Assembly: GCA_022829145.1 (NCBI GenBank)
Contig: CM040742.1
Location: 17,760,631 to 17,824,630 of the forward strand
DNA length: 64,000 nucleotides
Source: Albula goreensis
Lineage: Eukaryota > Chordata > Actinopteri > Albuliformes > Albulidae
Direction: 5' to 3'
Both the position numbers and the translations under genes were made by a program. Under the pieces are notes generated by a model, which had not been told where the DNA came from, searched no databases, and was given only the letters and a program-made list of their open reading frames with translations. Below, one piece after another: positions 14,320 to 27,340 of this stretch; the first letter of the stretch is position 1; every line of letters begins with the position of its first letter.

Positions 14320-16063
14320 GTAAGGAGTACCTGTTAAGCAAGTATGTAGTAATGAAAGGTAATTTGTTCATGAAGTAGCCAAAGTGTCCAGGTCATTAAT
14401 CATGGTATTTCATTTTTATTCCCCTAGTATCAAAACACTTTTATGGAGGATTAGACACATGACTAATAAGGTATGCTAATGACCTTACACTGAAATCATA
14501 GGGAAATGACTGCTTCCTTAGTCTCTAATGGGGTATTGAGAAGTTGAGCACTTGTGCAACTGGGGCTTGATGGCTCTTTTCATCCCATCTGTGTAGTGTT
14601 TGACATCTTCGAGCAGAGTCAATAATCAAAGAATGAGGAAGAATTAAAACAGCGCTGCAATATTTCTTTGTGACAATGGTTTCATGGTTTTAACTGCACT
14701 GCCAAGTATAATTAAGCCAGCTGCCAACTCCATATTAAGTTGTAATTACTCCTCTGCCTTATTTATGTGTTGAAACATGCAAAGAAAATACAGCCACACC
14801 TCCGTTCTAATTGCGATTATATGATCTCTAAGCAACAAGCTAACTCTGCGCTGTGTACGGTCATTCATTTAATGGTGTTTGGAGTGAAACGGGAAATCTC
14901 ATTTTGAACATTTAATCAACATTTATTTGACCACACTGAATCAACAGTCATATTTTCATCTTATTTGACTTTTTTTGGTTACATTGAAACCCGAGGGGTA
15001 AAGTTTAATGGGTTTCATTTATTCATTTATTATTTGCATGTGCGATTTTTTTCCCTCGGTGTAACAATAAACACAAAATTTAAATAAAAAGTTAGAATTG
15101 CAATAACAAATATCATTCATGTATACAGAGGAGAGGGTAAAGCTGAAAAAATCCCAGAACTCATCTCAAATGTTTTCATTGCCTTGAAAATAGTACACTT
15201 AAAAACATGCTAAAGCTTGAAAAACAATGTCCGTGGCTCAAACATTACCTTTGGCTGATGTGTTATTGCATGTAAAAATGCCAGTGTAACACATTTGTAC
15301 TGTCTTACTCATAAAATTCTTCTGGGATGGTACCTACTATAAATCTTTTAAATGAAACTCTCCCACTGCAATCATTGTAGCCCTGAGTTTTGTAAGGCAG
15401 GTGTGACACATGCCATGTGGACTTATTATGCTGCGGTAGTTACAAGATGAATGGGAAAATTGCTCAAAACAATCTTGTACGTTAGGTCAAATTTATAACT
15501 CTAATTTATCATCTATTTAAAGGGACTACATTTGAAAAGCTATGTTGAATGTCACCTTCTTGAAAGGACAATACATTCCACAGAGTTTTTTTCACATGAG
15601 TTTGCTTTGATCCCTTATAGACCTATTCAAAGTGAACTTGTTTCATGCATCAGTAATTCACTGGAGCATCATGGTGACCTTCACATAGGACATACCAGAG
15701 ATGGTTGCTCAGGCTTACAGAGGTAGTTTACTGCCACATGCCATTCCCCCTGCTGACTCTGTCTCAGACACCTCCCAGCACCTGAAAGAAAGACAATCCA
15801 AATGTTAATTAGCCATAAAGCATAACCTGCTTAAAATGCTTCAGTTCACTTGTAGACAATCCATACAAAGCAATGCACAAAATGTTTTGAGGTGCTTGGT
15901 GAGATGTAGTCACAAGCTTGAACATCAGAATTTGATCCACATTTCAATGCATTGTTCCAACATCTGTCAAAGCCTTGACATAAAATCTCCAGGGAAGGAG
16001 CATAATATCACCCATTCCATTTACTGTGTATGTATGTGTGTTTGTGCTTGTGCATGTGCGTAT
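14320..16063. other. non-coding; possible conserved element at 14640-14880
   Basis: After the orphan exon candidate the sequence is AT-rich. The stretch 14640-14880 is non-repetitive with evenly mixed base use and AATTAAG/TAATTAC homeodomain-type sites, the look of a conserved non-coding element. This is a guess from texture only. Confidence 0.3.
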
Positions 16064-16167
16064 GTACAAGCATATGCTCACACGCATGTAAACATTCAAA
16101 TCTGTCAGTGTGTGAGCGTGTGTACAAGGATATGCTCACATGCACATAAACATTCAAATCTGTCAGT
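16064..16167. repeat. 58-bp tandem duplication
   Basis: A roughly 45-bp segment starting GTACAAG and ending CAAATCTGTCAGT occurs at 16064 and again at 16122 with a few substitutions. The spacer is GT-rich. Confidence 0.85.
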
Positions 16168-16440
16168 CCCCTATCTGACTCTACCTCATGTCTGATGCAC
16201 ATCATAGTTGGTATTGTTGATTGTTAACTGTTGGCTGTGTGCTGAGTCACTTGCTAAGGTTTTTTTTTTTTTTTTTGGGGGTAGGGTGGATAATTGTTGC
16301 CCCTAGGGCAGCCCTCTGGCCAAGCAAGGTTCAAGCGTTTCAGCACTGATGCGGTCGATTGTGAAAAGACTGACTAACGGCTAGCTCAGGCGCCAAGTCT
16401 CCTTTCAGCCCCAGGGCACAGACAATTCCACCACAAGACT

Positions 16441-16620
16441 GAGAGAGAGAGGGAGAGAGGGAGAGGAAGGCAGAGAGAGAGAGAGAGATAGAGAGGGAGA
16501 AAGAGAGAGAGAAAGAGATAGATAGGGAGAGAGAAAGACAGAGAGAGGGAGATAGATAGATAGAGAAGAGAGAGAGAGGGAGAGAGTGGGAGAGATAGAG
16601 GGATAAGAAGAGAGAGACAG
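16441..16620. repeat. GA-rich purine tract
   Basis: 180 bp of GAGA with GGGA and GATA interruptions, almost pure purine on the plus strand. Such mirror-like homopurine tracts can form triplex DNA. The Leu/Ser-rich minus-strand frame is an artefact. Confidence 0.95.
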
Positions 16621-19600
16621 GTAGGGTTTGAAGCCTGAAATGGATTTTGTGAATACAAATCAGGCCTCAGGTCCTCCAACTGGCTCACACTGCAAAGACA
16701 CTTGTTCTGAAAGCAAAGCATGAGCTGGACTGGGTGTTCTAGTCCTCACCGTTGAGGACTATGTGGCAGGTATACCTTGGCCAGGCAACAACTGGCTCAA
16801 CCTTGCTGGGGACCCCTGCTACTTATATGGATCTAATCTCACATACAGCCACACTTAGTCAGACCAGGCACCTGCACATGCATGTACTGAGACTATGCTG
16901 CACTGGTTGTGTGCTTACAGTGTCAAAAGAAGCAAGATTAATCATCACAGGAATCAGAGGAGTCACATGCCTACAGATCTCTCCTCCTGAACTCGAAGCA
17001 AGAAAAGTTCATGGAGGGACTTTCGCTGGTGCTGTTGGACAGGAAAAGAGGGAATTATTGTTGAATGATTATTGTAATTAATAAACCAATAATAACTAAA
17101 TGATCCAATTACTTTGGTTAGACATGAATGATGGTGAGAAAGGAGCTGGGGAAGAGGAAGCGAAGAAGATGGAGGGAAAGAGTGAGACAGAGGTGTCAGA
17201 ATTGCTCCACCTCTCTTCCCACAGCAGCTACTGTGGAATCACTGTCACACCCAGCTGGAGGGATTGTAGGTAGTACATCATAAAACCAATGTGTTACCAT
17301 GTGACAGCCAAGCTGGATGTTTATCAGCATTCGTGACACAAAGTCGCAGAAGAATGCAAGTGCTCAGACAAGGGTGTAGCTCAACTTTTCAGTAGCTGGG
17401 TATGACTCATCTATCTTAATAATCCCCAAAAACCACTGTTGATGGTAAATGAAATTCTTTTCATTCCGTTTGGTACTCTGGCTAAGATTTTGCAGTTTTG
17501 ACAGTGTGAAGAGCATATGAAACGTGTCCTGCTGTGCTCATTGTTTCTGTTTCTACTGTTGTTGTTTAATTTTGTTTGTAATTTTGTTTGTAAAAAAATA
17601 AGTGTTTGTACTTGAGAGTCCTGAAGCTGTAATATGAACTTATAGCCAAGCTTTGCATGGTGAGTTTCCTAGAAAATATTTAGGTGTCACATGGACTGAA
17701 GACATAGCTGGGATTTCCCATGTTATTTCTGTCTACATGCTGGGAACACTTAGAATATGATGCTCCAGTGAATTACTTCAATTACCAGAAATTTGGTGAA
17801 AATGAGAAAAGGATTACAATTTGTAATTCATTTTTTGCATCTAGCTATGAACAGGAAAGCAAAAGAACACACACATGCACACATATACATGAACACACAC
17901 ATAGCATGGCATGTAAAAGACACTGTTTCTTTAGTATTACAGGTAATACTTCATATTTCAGATGCTTTGCTCTCTTCGCCAAGCCTATATATCAGTCACT
18001 TATATCATTCAAACAAATTATACCAAAGTTATGACACAAGTATCACAATAATCCATGGGTACACATTGTCATCATATAGGACAGTTAAAATGAATTTTTT
18101 TACAAATAATCAATAATTACTAATCATGAAAGAGTAAATGATGCTTTTTCTCCTAGAAGTATAAGAAATCAAACCTTTAAGTCACAATCCTTGCATGCAT
18201 AAGGTCGGACATATGTGAAATTCCATGGCCTTCCTGAAGTGCCCATAACACATCCATTGCTGTAGAATTACTATTTTATAAAGAGAACTTAAACACCCAT
18301 TAGAAATAAATGCTTGATTATATATAATGTATCTAAATAGCACATAAACATGTAATAGCATTCTGTGCCTGCTGTGTAGTAAAGTGTAATAAATGTTCTT
18401 AAACATGCTTTGTAAAGTATAGGAGCATTTGGGGGATTTTTACTTTTTTTTATTTTAGCTTTGGTAAACAAAATTTAATAAGAGTTGATTAAATGTCCTT
18501 TTTTCTACTTTATAGTTATGACACTCATATAAGTATATGGAAGTATCTACAAAGCTAGGTCAACAGGTCTAAAAAAAACAAGATGGCAGTTCGGCCCCAT
18601 TGCACTCTGAATCTCTCCAGTCCATCCAAATACCGTAATTGTAAGGAAATACGTTTTTGGTGGTTTTTTCCAAATGAGCTCTGATTTTGTTTATCACTCA
18701 GACCCCACATTTTGCCTTTCCCTCCCACAGAACTTCAGCTGCTTTTGTTCACTCTTTACCTCTTTGCTTAACTTGCCTAGCGCTGTGGTGTGTGACAAAC
18801 TTATCAGAATCTCATCACAAATATTCCCTCTGGGGTTTGTAGAAAGTGGATGTAATTAACTTAATTGATTTCAAGTAGGCCCCAGAGGCTCCCTGCTGTT
18901 TATACCTTAATGGGTAAAGGTTCAGTGTGGGTTTTCTTTATTTTTTTTACAGAGCACATGAAATTTAGTACACATTAATGTTTATTGGTTTTTACCAAAG
19001 CAGTTCAGTTTAAAACCTCATAAGACTTCTGGTTGGCTCATTTAAGACCTCTCGTTCACTGGACTAAGCCACTGTCTTAGTTTGTGGATGATCCCTGTGC
19101 TTTGGTATCAGATCCAAATCCTGAAACCTTATGATAAAATATTGAAAAGAGAATGGGCCTCCTGGCTGAATTTTACAGTATACTTCAGTATGAGTGCGTA
19201 GATTATAACATTCTCCCACATAAAGGGTCAAAGTTCTGTCTTAAATTATGTTCCATGTGATAGAAACAGTTCTAGGTCCATGTGTTTCACTGTGGAAGGA
19301 AAGTTGCATGTAATACCATAAATTGCAAATTAATTTTCCATGTTCGAGCCCATTATGAGGCGCATACTCAGTGGGAATGCAGTGTTTAGATAAAAGTCAC
19401 AATGAATTACTTACAAGTGTAATATCAAGTAGGCTGCTTTGCTAAGTGAAAGCAGTTCTCCTCATGCACACAGTTCTGACTCCCCATTAGCTGTGTTGCT
19501 CAGGGGCAAACGCTTAGCGTAGTGGGAGCTGCTTGTGAGACTGCAGCCTTGGGCATACTGTGATCAAGCAGACACAGGTTATTGCTGTTGAAAATTTCAG

Positions 19601-21049
19601 AGGCGCTTTTGAAGCTGCTGCTTGTCTGATGCTGACTCTTGCAGAGTCCAAGGGCTGAGTGCCTTTGATGGATTGCACCATTTTGTTGTCCTCAAACGTT
19701 CCATGGTAGATCAATCGAGGTTTGACTTACAAATGAACGCAGCCCTTATCCATTCTCAACTGAAATGTCATTGGGAAATAAAAAGAATCATTTGGTGAAA
19801 GTCAAAGCAGTCCATGACTAGATATCAGATTTATCAAAATTTCTCTCAAAATGTTTTTACCATAATAATCTGGTTCACCATTTTTGAACTACATGACAGC
19901 CCTAATGTCATTTAGATGATAAAATAATGCTTACACTTGAGTTTCAATATCATAAAAATATTTCAGTGTCTAGGCCTACTGACATCTGAAGAGACCTTTA
20001 AATGACTTAGAGAGTTATGCCACTTGACACTCTCAATTACTATAGCTTTTAACCTTTAATATAGGTCAGCCAGATTGCTTCAAGTTCAGTTAAAATGTTT
20101 TTGAGGTACTGACTTCAGTTGAGAGCCTCTTTAATAGGTCTTTAAAACCTGCCATTTTCTGTCAAAAGGGCTTGACACAAATCAGGCCTATGGTCTCTCT
20201 GGAGTAAAAACAAAAAAAAAGAGGGAAAAAAACTGAGAAGACTGGAGACTTTTCTCTTTCCTTTCCCTCCTCTCCCATCTGGAGTTGATTGGCTCATTTC
20301 CTGGGTAGTGTTACAGTGAACAATTATCTCCAGATCAGGAGACGGCAGGACTCAAACGTCTCTAGATCGTCGAGGGAAAGCAACCAATTCAGAACAGGGC
20401 ACATCAGCTCAGTTACCCTTGTGACACAACCCTGTCAATCATGAGAGGTGTCCATGGGGTGCAGCCCCATATATGGACAAGGCATGCAGTCTCCCCCTGC
20501 ACAAAACAAAATGGTGTTCAGGGGTAATCCCAACGTAAGCCACCAAACCAAGTCCCTATGGCTGAAGACAAAAGAGTTTAGTGACTTAGTGATCAATGTG
20601 GCACCAACAGTGGACCTGAGGTATATTTTTTGTTCAGTCACAGTTGTTCTGTTGCACCTTTCAAAACGCTGAAGGCTAGTTTAACTTGTCTTCCTTGTCT
20701 CCCTCTCATTAGTGCTGTGGCAGTCTAATTGTCTGCTGTGGAAAAAGAAAATGCTAATTAGAATGTTCTGTTCATGCTCTGCCATCCATTGAATTTGATT
20801 TGAGTCTGCTCTGCCTTTGGTTGTGTTTTGTTTCTGTTTCTTTTCCAGCTGTGCGTTGCTTTGTTCTGAAGGTAGATTTGATTCTTAGACTCTGGTGTGT
20901 AATGGCATTTGTCTTGTCTTGGTCCAAGACATGTATTCCAAGGCAATGGTTTCACAGCCCCACCCCCTACCCTAAACAACCCCACCCCATGTTCAAACAG
21001 CAGTAAAAGCGGAATGGCCACTCAATTAGACGCATGGCACCAAGTCCTC
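16621..21049. other. non-coding, nothing recognised
   Basis: Only short frames and a short CA-rich patch near 17865-17905. No gene or mobile element recognised. Confidence 0.6.
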
Positions 21050-21250
21050 TGTTCAAAGGAGGGCACACGCTGAGGGGCCCCTGACATGCTAAGTGGCCCG
21101 AGAACGCGGACAGCGCCACTGATCTCCCCATGGGGTGGCCCACAGGGGAGGGGGGCGGCGGCCCGCTCCGGCCTGGCCCCCGTGGAGCCTAGCCTGGCGT
21201 CACCCTCTCATTAAACAGCGACGGGTCAAAGACTCACGTCTGCTGTGACC
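21050..21250. other. isolated GC-rich block
   Basis: About 200 bp is markedly GC-rich with several CpGs, including GGGGGGCGGCGGCCCGCTCC near 21152, in AT-rich surroundings. No frame across it is long or family-like. It could be a small CpG island, a conserved regulatory element or a GC-biased patch. Confidence 0.5.
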
Positions 21251-22109
21251 AAGGAGCAGGAAGGACCATATTAATAAGGAGTCTCTCCACACCAAGGTGT
21301 CAGATAGCACCCGCCATCATTGTTTTTTCCTCTCTCTTTTTTCACTTGTTTTTTTTTTTGCTTTGAAGCACCAATATGATGGGTTGCAAACATACTTCCT
21401 GAAGCTCAAGCTCAACCCAGTTTTTTAAATTGTAAGCCATAGAGTTTATGTTGTTTCAAACTGCTTTTGGATGGCTGTTTAACATGCAGTTTTTCCCTGT
21501 ATTGAATTTAACGTCTCCACTGACAGCATTCACAAATAATAAAAAAAAAGTACAATTATGTAGCACAGCTTTGAGCTTGACCATATGGGATTTGTTCAGA
21601 CATTATTTACAGAATATCAGCCCTGTGAGCTAACCTAGCTCAGGCAGCCAATGCGTTTGACATCTCTTTCGATGAGCTCTTTCAGAATCCAGCAGTAACT
21701 GTCACGGGGGTCTCATTGCCCGGAGCCTCCATTTTATTATTTTCTGACAGGGAGAGAAAAGGTAGTTTGACATCTTCCAAATTTCACTTCATCTCTTCAG
21801 TACAATGATGGACCCTGATGGTTCTCTTTTTACCCTCTGGTGTCACTATTAGATGTGGATTGTAATACAAAGTTACCTTGCTTTGGGTGATATAGGTCGC
21901 ATTACCCAATACCGCATCTTGTAAAGGTAGAAACTGATAGAAATACAATATGGGCTAAATTTAAACATTACACAATTGCTTTGTTTGAATATCTTACCTG
22001 ATTGGAAGAGAAGCACACCTTGTATTTTCTTTTTAAAATACAACAGCATATACCCTTAGAGGAACTAAGTGTGTTTGATTGAATCGCACCCTAGTAAGAG
22101 ACAACTCTG
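21251..22109. other. non-coding, nothing recognised
   Basis: Spacer between the GC-rich block and the minisatellite, with T- and A-runs only. Confidence 0.65.
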
Positions 22110-24002
22110 GCTCCATGCCAATCACACAGCCCTAGAATGGACTCCATGCCTATCAATCACACAGCCCTAGAATGGACTCCATGCCTATCAATCACACAGC
22201 CCTAGAATGGACTCCATGCCTAGAATACTCAATGCCACACAGCCCTAGAATGGACTCCATGCCTATCAATCACACAGCCCTAGAATGGACTCCATGCCAA
22301 TCAACAGCCCTAGAATGGACATCACACAGCCCTAGAATGGACTCCATGCCCATCAATCACACAGCCCTAGAATGGACTCCATGCCAATCACACAGCCCTA
22401 GAATGGACTCCATGCCTATCAATCACACAGCCCTAGAATGGACTCCATGCCTATCAATCACACAGCCCTAGAATGGACTCCATGCCAATCACACAGCCCT
22501 AGAATGGACTCCATGCCTATCAATCACACAGCCCTAGAATGGACTCCATGCCTATCAATCACACAGCCCTAGAATGGACTCCATGCCTATCAATCACACA
22601 GCCCTAGAATGGACTCCATGCCTATCAATCACACAGCCCTAGAATGGACTCCATGCCTATCAATCACACAGCCCTAGAATGGACTCCATGCCTATCAATC
22701 ACACAGGCCTAGAATGGACTCCATGCCTATCAATCACACAGCCCTAGAATGGACTCCATGCCTATCAATCACACAGCCCTAGAATGGACTCCATGCCTAT
22801 CAATCACACAGCCCTAGAATGGACTCCATGCCTATCAATCACACAGCCCTAGAATGGACTCCATGCCTATCAATCACACAGCCCTAGAATGGACTGCCTA
22901 TCAATCATGCCTATCAATCACACAGCCCTAGAATGGACTCCATGCCCATCAATCACACAGCCCTAGAATGGACTCCATGCCTATCACACAGCCCTAGAAT
23001 GGACTCCATGCCTATCAATCACACAGCCCTAGAATGGACTCCATGCCTATCAATCACACAGCCCTAGAATGGACTCCATGCCTATCAATCACACAGCCCT
23101 AGAATGGACTCCATGCCTATCAATCACACAGCCCTAGAATGGACTCCATGCCTATCACACAGCCCTAGAATGGACTCCATGCCTATCACACACAGCCCTA
23201 GAATGGACTCCATGCCTATCAATCACACAGCCCTAGAATGGACTCCATGCCTATCACACAGCCCTAGAATGGACTCCATGCCTATCAATCACACAGCCCT
23301 AGAATGGACTCCATGCCTATCAATCACACAGCCCTAGAATGGACTCCATGCCTATCAATCAGCCCTAGAATGGACAGCCCTAGAATGGACTCCATGCCTA
23401 TCACACAGCCCTAGAATGGACTCCATGCCTATCAATCACACAGCCCTAGAATGGACTCCATGCCTATCAATCACACAGCCCTAGAATGGACTCCATGCCT
23501 ATCACACAGCCCTAGAATGGACTCCATGCCTATCACACAGCCCTAGAATGGACTCCATGCCAATCACACAGCCCTAGAATGGACTCCATGCCAATCACAC
23601 AGCCCTAGAATGGATTCCATGCCTATCAATCACACAGCCCTAGAATGGACTCCATGCCTATCAATCACACAGCCCTAGAATGGACTCCATGCCTATCAAT
23701 CACACAGCCCTAGAATGGACTCCATGCCTATCACACAGCCCTAGAATGGACTCCATGCCTATCAATCAGCCCTAGAATGGACTCCAGCCAATCACACCCT
23801 AGAATGACTGCCCAATCACACAGCCCTAGAATGGACTCCATGCCAATCACACAGCCCTAGAATGGACTCCATGCCTATCAATCACACAGCCCTAGAATGG
23901 ACTCCATGCCAATCACACAGCCCTAGAATGGACTCCATGCCTATCAATCACACAGCCCTAGAATGGACTCCATGCCTATCAATCACACAGCCCTAGAATG
24001 GA
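22110..24002. repeat. minisatellite, 35-bp unit with 31-bp variants
   Basis: About 1.9 kb, roughly 55 copies. The main unit is CCTAGAATGGACTCCATGCC followed by TATCAATCACACAGC (35 bp). A common variant lacks four bases and reads TATCACACAGC or AATCACACAGC (31 bp). Copies are very similar in the middle (22500-22850 is an almost perfect run of 35-mers). They are scrambled near 22210-22320, 22890-22920, 23360-23380 and 23780-23830, where units are truncated or fused. Open frames across it are repeat artefacts: neither 35 nor 31 is divisible by three. Confidence 0.97.
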
Positions 24003-25014
24003 TCTCTCATTAGCAAACTGTTTTAGTTCAACATTTAGACCTTTACAAAACATGGTAGCTGCATTTTCAGCTCATAGCCCCTCCCATTTGAGCAATTAAG
24101 AACTATGCCCACAAATGAGCATTTACCTCCATTTTGTAGTCCAATTACACCTCATTACTCATCTGTTATCACGATCTTGTCTGCCAAGACTCAAAGAGCA
24201 ATAAAGAAAACCTTTCATGTATTTGTGGCCCTTTGTGCTGTTACAGAATATACATATGCGGTGAGTCACACAGACTAATGAATGTATCAACCTAGGCCCA
24301 AATCGTGACTAATCTTAATATGATTCCAGAGGACAATCCTTTAAGATGGCAGTAATTACAGAACACCAGAGGTTCCCAAATGGCTCTTGGACAGGCAGAG
24401 GGCAGAATGACAAAAGGTAAGGTTTCACTCACCCCCTACACAAACAAATCAAACAGATACCCTTAGCTGATCTTGGAGCCTTTTACCTTCTTTGAGAAGG
24501 TGTAATGAGGCAAGCTATGGTATAGCTGGATTGTTCGTGGTTTTGATGGAGATCAAAGGTCTTCTGTTCCCAGGTTTCACATTGCTGCCCCGTTTGTCCC
24601 ATGAAATGAGCTGTAAAATAGAAATATCAAATTCAGTCTCATTCTGAATATACCCAGAGAAAGATGTAGAGAAAAGATACATTATAAAGAAATGTATTAA
24701 GTTATTGAGTTATATTGCTTTCTCAAAGATAATGTCATAAGTAATGCAGTAAATTTAGCCATATCATAAAATCTGTCTCTGTGTGTCTTTGGTGTGATAT
24801 TACACATGTGATATGATTTCAAATATTTATTTGGCTGAATGTGAATGTAAAACCAGAGTTAAATGAATAATGCATTTTGAGATACCTTGGTATCAAGGCC
24901 AAAAGTCATCAAGACCAGTCTGCAAAAACTAATATAAATGTTGACATTCCCTGAAGGAGTTAGATAAGTAAATAGACTGTATATATTCTCTTGAGATTTA
25001 TTTATAATATTTCT
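24003..25014. other. non-coding, nothing certain
   Basis: Complex sequence without repeats. 24060-24220 has the texture of a conserved non-coding element, but nothing can be shown from one genome. Confidence 0.5.
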
Positions 25015-25083
25015 CATAAGTAGGTTAGATTTGAACCCACAAAACTCTGGTTGCTCTAGCTACCATTGAGGACTGTCCTCAGT
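25015..25083 (-). mobile_element. tRNA-like SINE head or tRNA pseudogene
   Basis: The minus strand contains TGGTAGCTAGAGCA, an A-box-like sequence, and 21 bases later GGGTTCAAATC, a B-box-like sequence. Spacing and order fit the internal RNA polymerase III promoter of a tRNA or tRNA-derived SINE. The 3' acceptor stem does not pair well, so a working tRNA is unlikely. Confidence 0.45.
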
Positions 25084-26834
25084 ATTTTTGTGGTGTTTTT
25101 TAATTTTTTAATGCGAGATAAATGAATTGTGAATAATGCTGAGACATCTGTAAGAATTTGCTTAAATAAGTCGGCACATTAGCAATGTGTTCAATGGGTA
25201 TGTATTTAACAAGCATGAATTCACAATAGCTGCGACCAGGCACTCTCAATGCCACGCCCCCTTTTAGCCAATTGGAATGAACAGAAACACACCTTTTATA
25301 AATACACAGCCTGCTCAATAAGGTTTTCTCTCTGTTAAAGATGACTCTAATGACCACAATGCAAAGAGAGAGAGGAAGTGACGAAGAGGAGAAACAAAGT
25401 GCAGGTTTTGCCAAAGAGGAGATGAGATTAGAAAACTTACCTAGGCACTTTAGTAATGCTCAGGTATAATGCATTTCAAATGTATACCAATTTTAATAGA
25501 TTTGATGATGGGGTGAACAAAGTCAATGGAAAAGTAAAATCTGTTTTCCATAAACACGAGTCATGTTATCAAATAAAAGTAACTCATGACTTTGTAATTG
25601 AAAATAGTTTTTATCTATCCCAGCAGGGGAGAAAGGAGAGGTAGCATGGGAGAGGTTTTATGTTGTGGCTGGGTATCTATCTCAATTATCTTGAAAGGTG
25701 CACCACTAATTATTGATGTTAAAACACATCTAAAACAGTAAAGACTACCAGGCTTATTTCAGTATGGGCATGGTGTCTATTTAACCAAGAGTTTCAGCCC
25801 CTTAATGCCAATTCTGGATTCTAATTACTAGTTACATTCTCATCCTGGCTACGACTCTGCTGGTTATCGTTCTGTATCATTCACACCATCATTTGCACTA
25901 ATTGCTTTAATGTATGAACTTTCATGTAAAACTGCTTTTCCCAAATGGCCAATCAAATTGCAGTTTGACATAGTTCCCATTAAGGTCAATATATCTTGTA
26001 AAGCACAATGATGGAATGGATTTTATGTGATATTAAATTGCGAAGATGGGCAATGCTTCTTTTAACTAGTTCCTTTTTCAAGAAATCTATCTTGTAATAA
26101 CCAAACATGACCTTAAAAGTTATGGTATTGTCTTGATCAACAGATCTGGAGCTTAACAAGATGTACTGTTCCTTGAATGAATTTCCAATTTAAAATGACA
26201 GAAGAGTTATTTGGCTCATAAATAATAGTCCTCTAATTAAAGCTAATTGTATCTGGCGCCATTCACCTCAGGAAGGTAGCAATTTTCCATCATTATTGGA
26301 ATCCTCAATTAAAAGTGAAAAATACCAGAAGCCTAATTACCAGGTGTTAATAATAACAATGATATGATGACAGCAATTTTCAAGCTTGCCAAAGCCCTGA
26401 ACCTCACTCAGATGGGTATATGTTTACCTTCTGGGCCCAAACCGAACTGGAAAATGTTACTTATGCAATTTTACATTGTTGATGCTCATGAAATGCTCTA
26501 TGAACACATGATATATGAACCCATCATCAACATTTGTTTTCTCAAGAGCTTCTGAAAGTAGATTACAAAATACGGTATCAAAAGAACAAAACATGGATAA
26601 AGTTAATGTTCAGTCATTTTCAGTAAATGGGACCGTAGGATAATGAAGTCATAGTATAGTCTGTCTGTGAATCTACAGGCACCCGGCTGACCAGAAGCTG
26701 TCACTAGAGAGTGATGAGACTGACAAACGTATGTGGCCTAGCCCTTATCTTACCCTAGTGAGGCTGATCCAGGTGTTGTCTCCCCAGTCCAGCTATAGCC
26801 AGTAATGGTGCAGCTGGGACACCCAGCTGTAGGA
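25084..26834. other. non-coding; homeodomain-site cluster at 26215-26345
   Basis: 26215-26345 contains four ATTA-core sites (CTAATTAAAG, CTAATTGT, TCAATTAAAA, CTAATTACC) within 130 bp of non-repetitive sequence. It lies about 4 kb upstream of msx and is a plausible enhancer candidate. The rest shows nothing. Confidence 0.35.
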
Positions 26835-27340
26835 CTGCTTTACATCTTTACATGCTAACATATGTATACATGTATACTGCTCTACATCTTTACATGCTAA
26901 CATATGTATACATGTATACAGCTTTACTTCCTTACATGCTAACATATGTATACTGCTTTACATCTTTACATGCTAACATATGTATACATGTATACTGCTC
27001 TACATCTTTACATGCCAACATATGTATACATGTATACAGCTTTACTTCTTTACATGCTAACATATGTATACTGCTTTACATCTTTACATGCTAACATATG
27101 TATACATGTAAACTGCTCTACATCTTTACATGCTAACATATGTATACATGTATACAGCTTTACTTCCTTACATGCTAACATATGTATACTGCTCTACATC
27201 TTTACATGCTAACATATGTATACTGCTTTACATCTTTACATGCTAACTTATGTATACATGTATACAGCTTTACATCTTTACATGCTAACATATGTATACT
27301 GCTTTACATCTTTACATGCTAACTTATGTATACATGTATA
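26835..27340. repeat. minisatellite with 42/34-bp units and higher-order order
   Basis: There are thirteen units in 506 bp: eight long (42 bp) and five short (34 bp, lacking eight bases of the ATACATGT part). The order is L-L-S three times, then S-L-S-L, so the first nine units form three 118-bp higher-order repeats. Short units often begin CAGCTTTACTTC, whereas long units begin CTGCTTTACATC or CTGCTCTACATC. Each unit carries self-complementary TATGTATACATA-type sequence. It is non-coding despite open frames. Confidence 0.95.

Noticed and set aside
22172-23337. Frames repeating MDSMPINHTALEWTPC
   Set aside because: They arise from the 35/31-bp minisatellite. Unit lengths are not multiples of three and the frames break at each unit-length change.
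22110-24002. CRISPR-like regular array
   Set aside because: The units are contiguous tandem repeats with no unique spacers, in a vertebrate genome.
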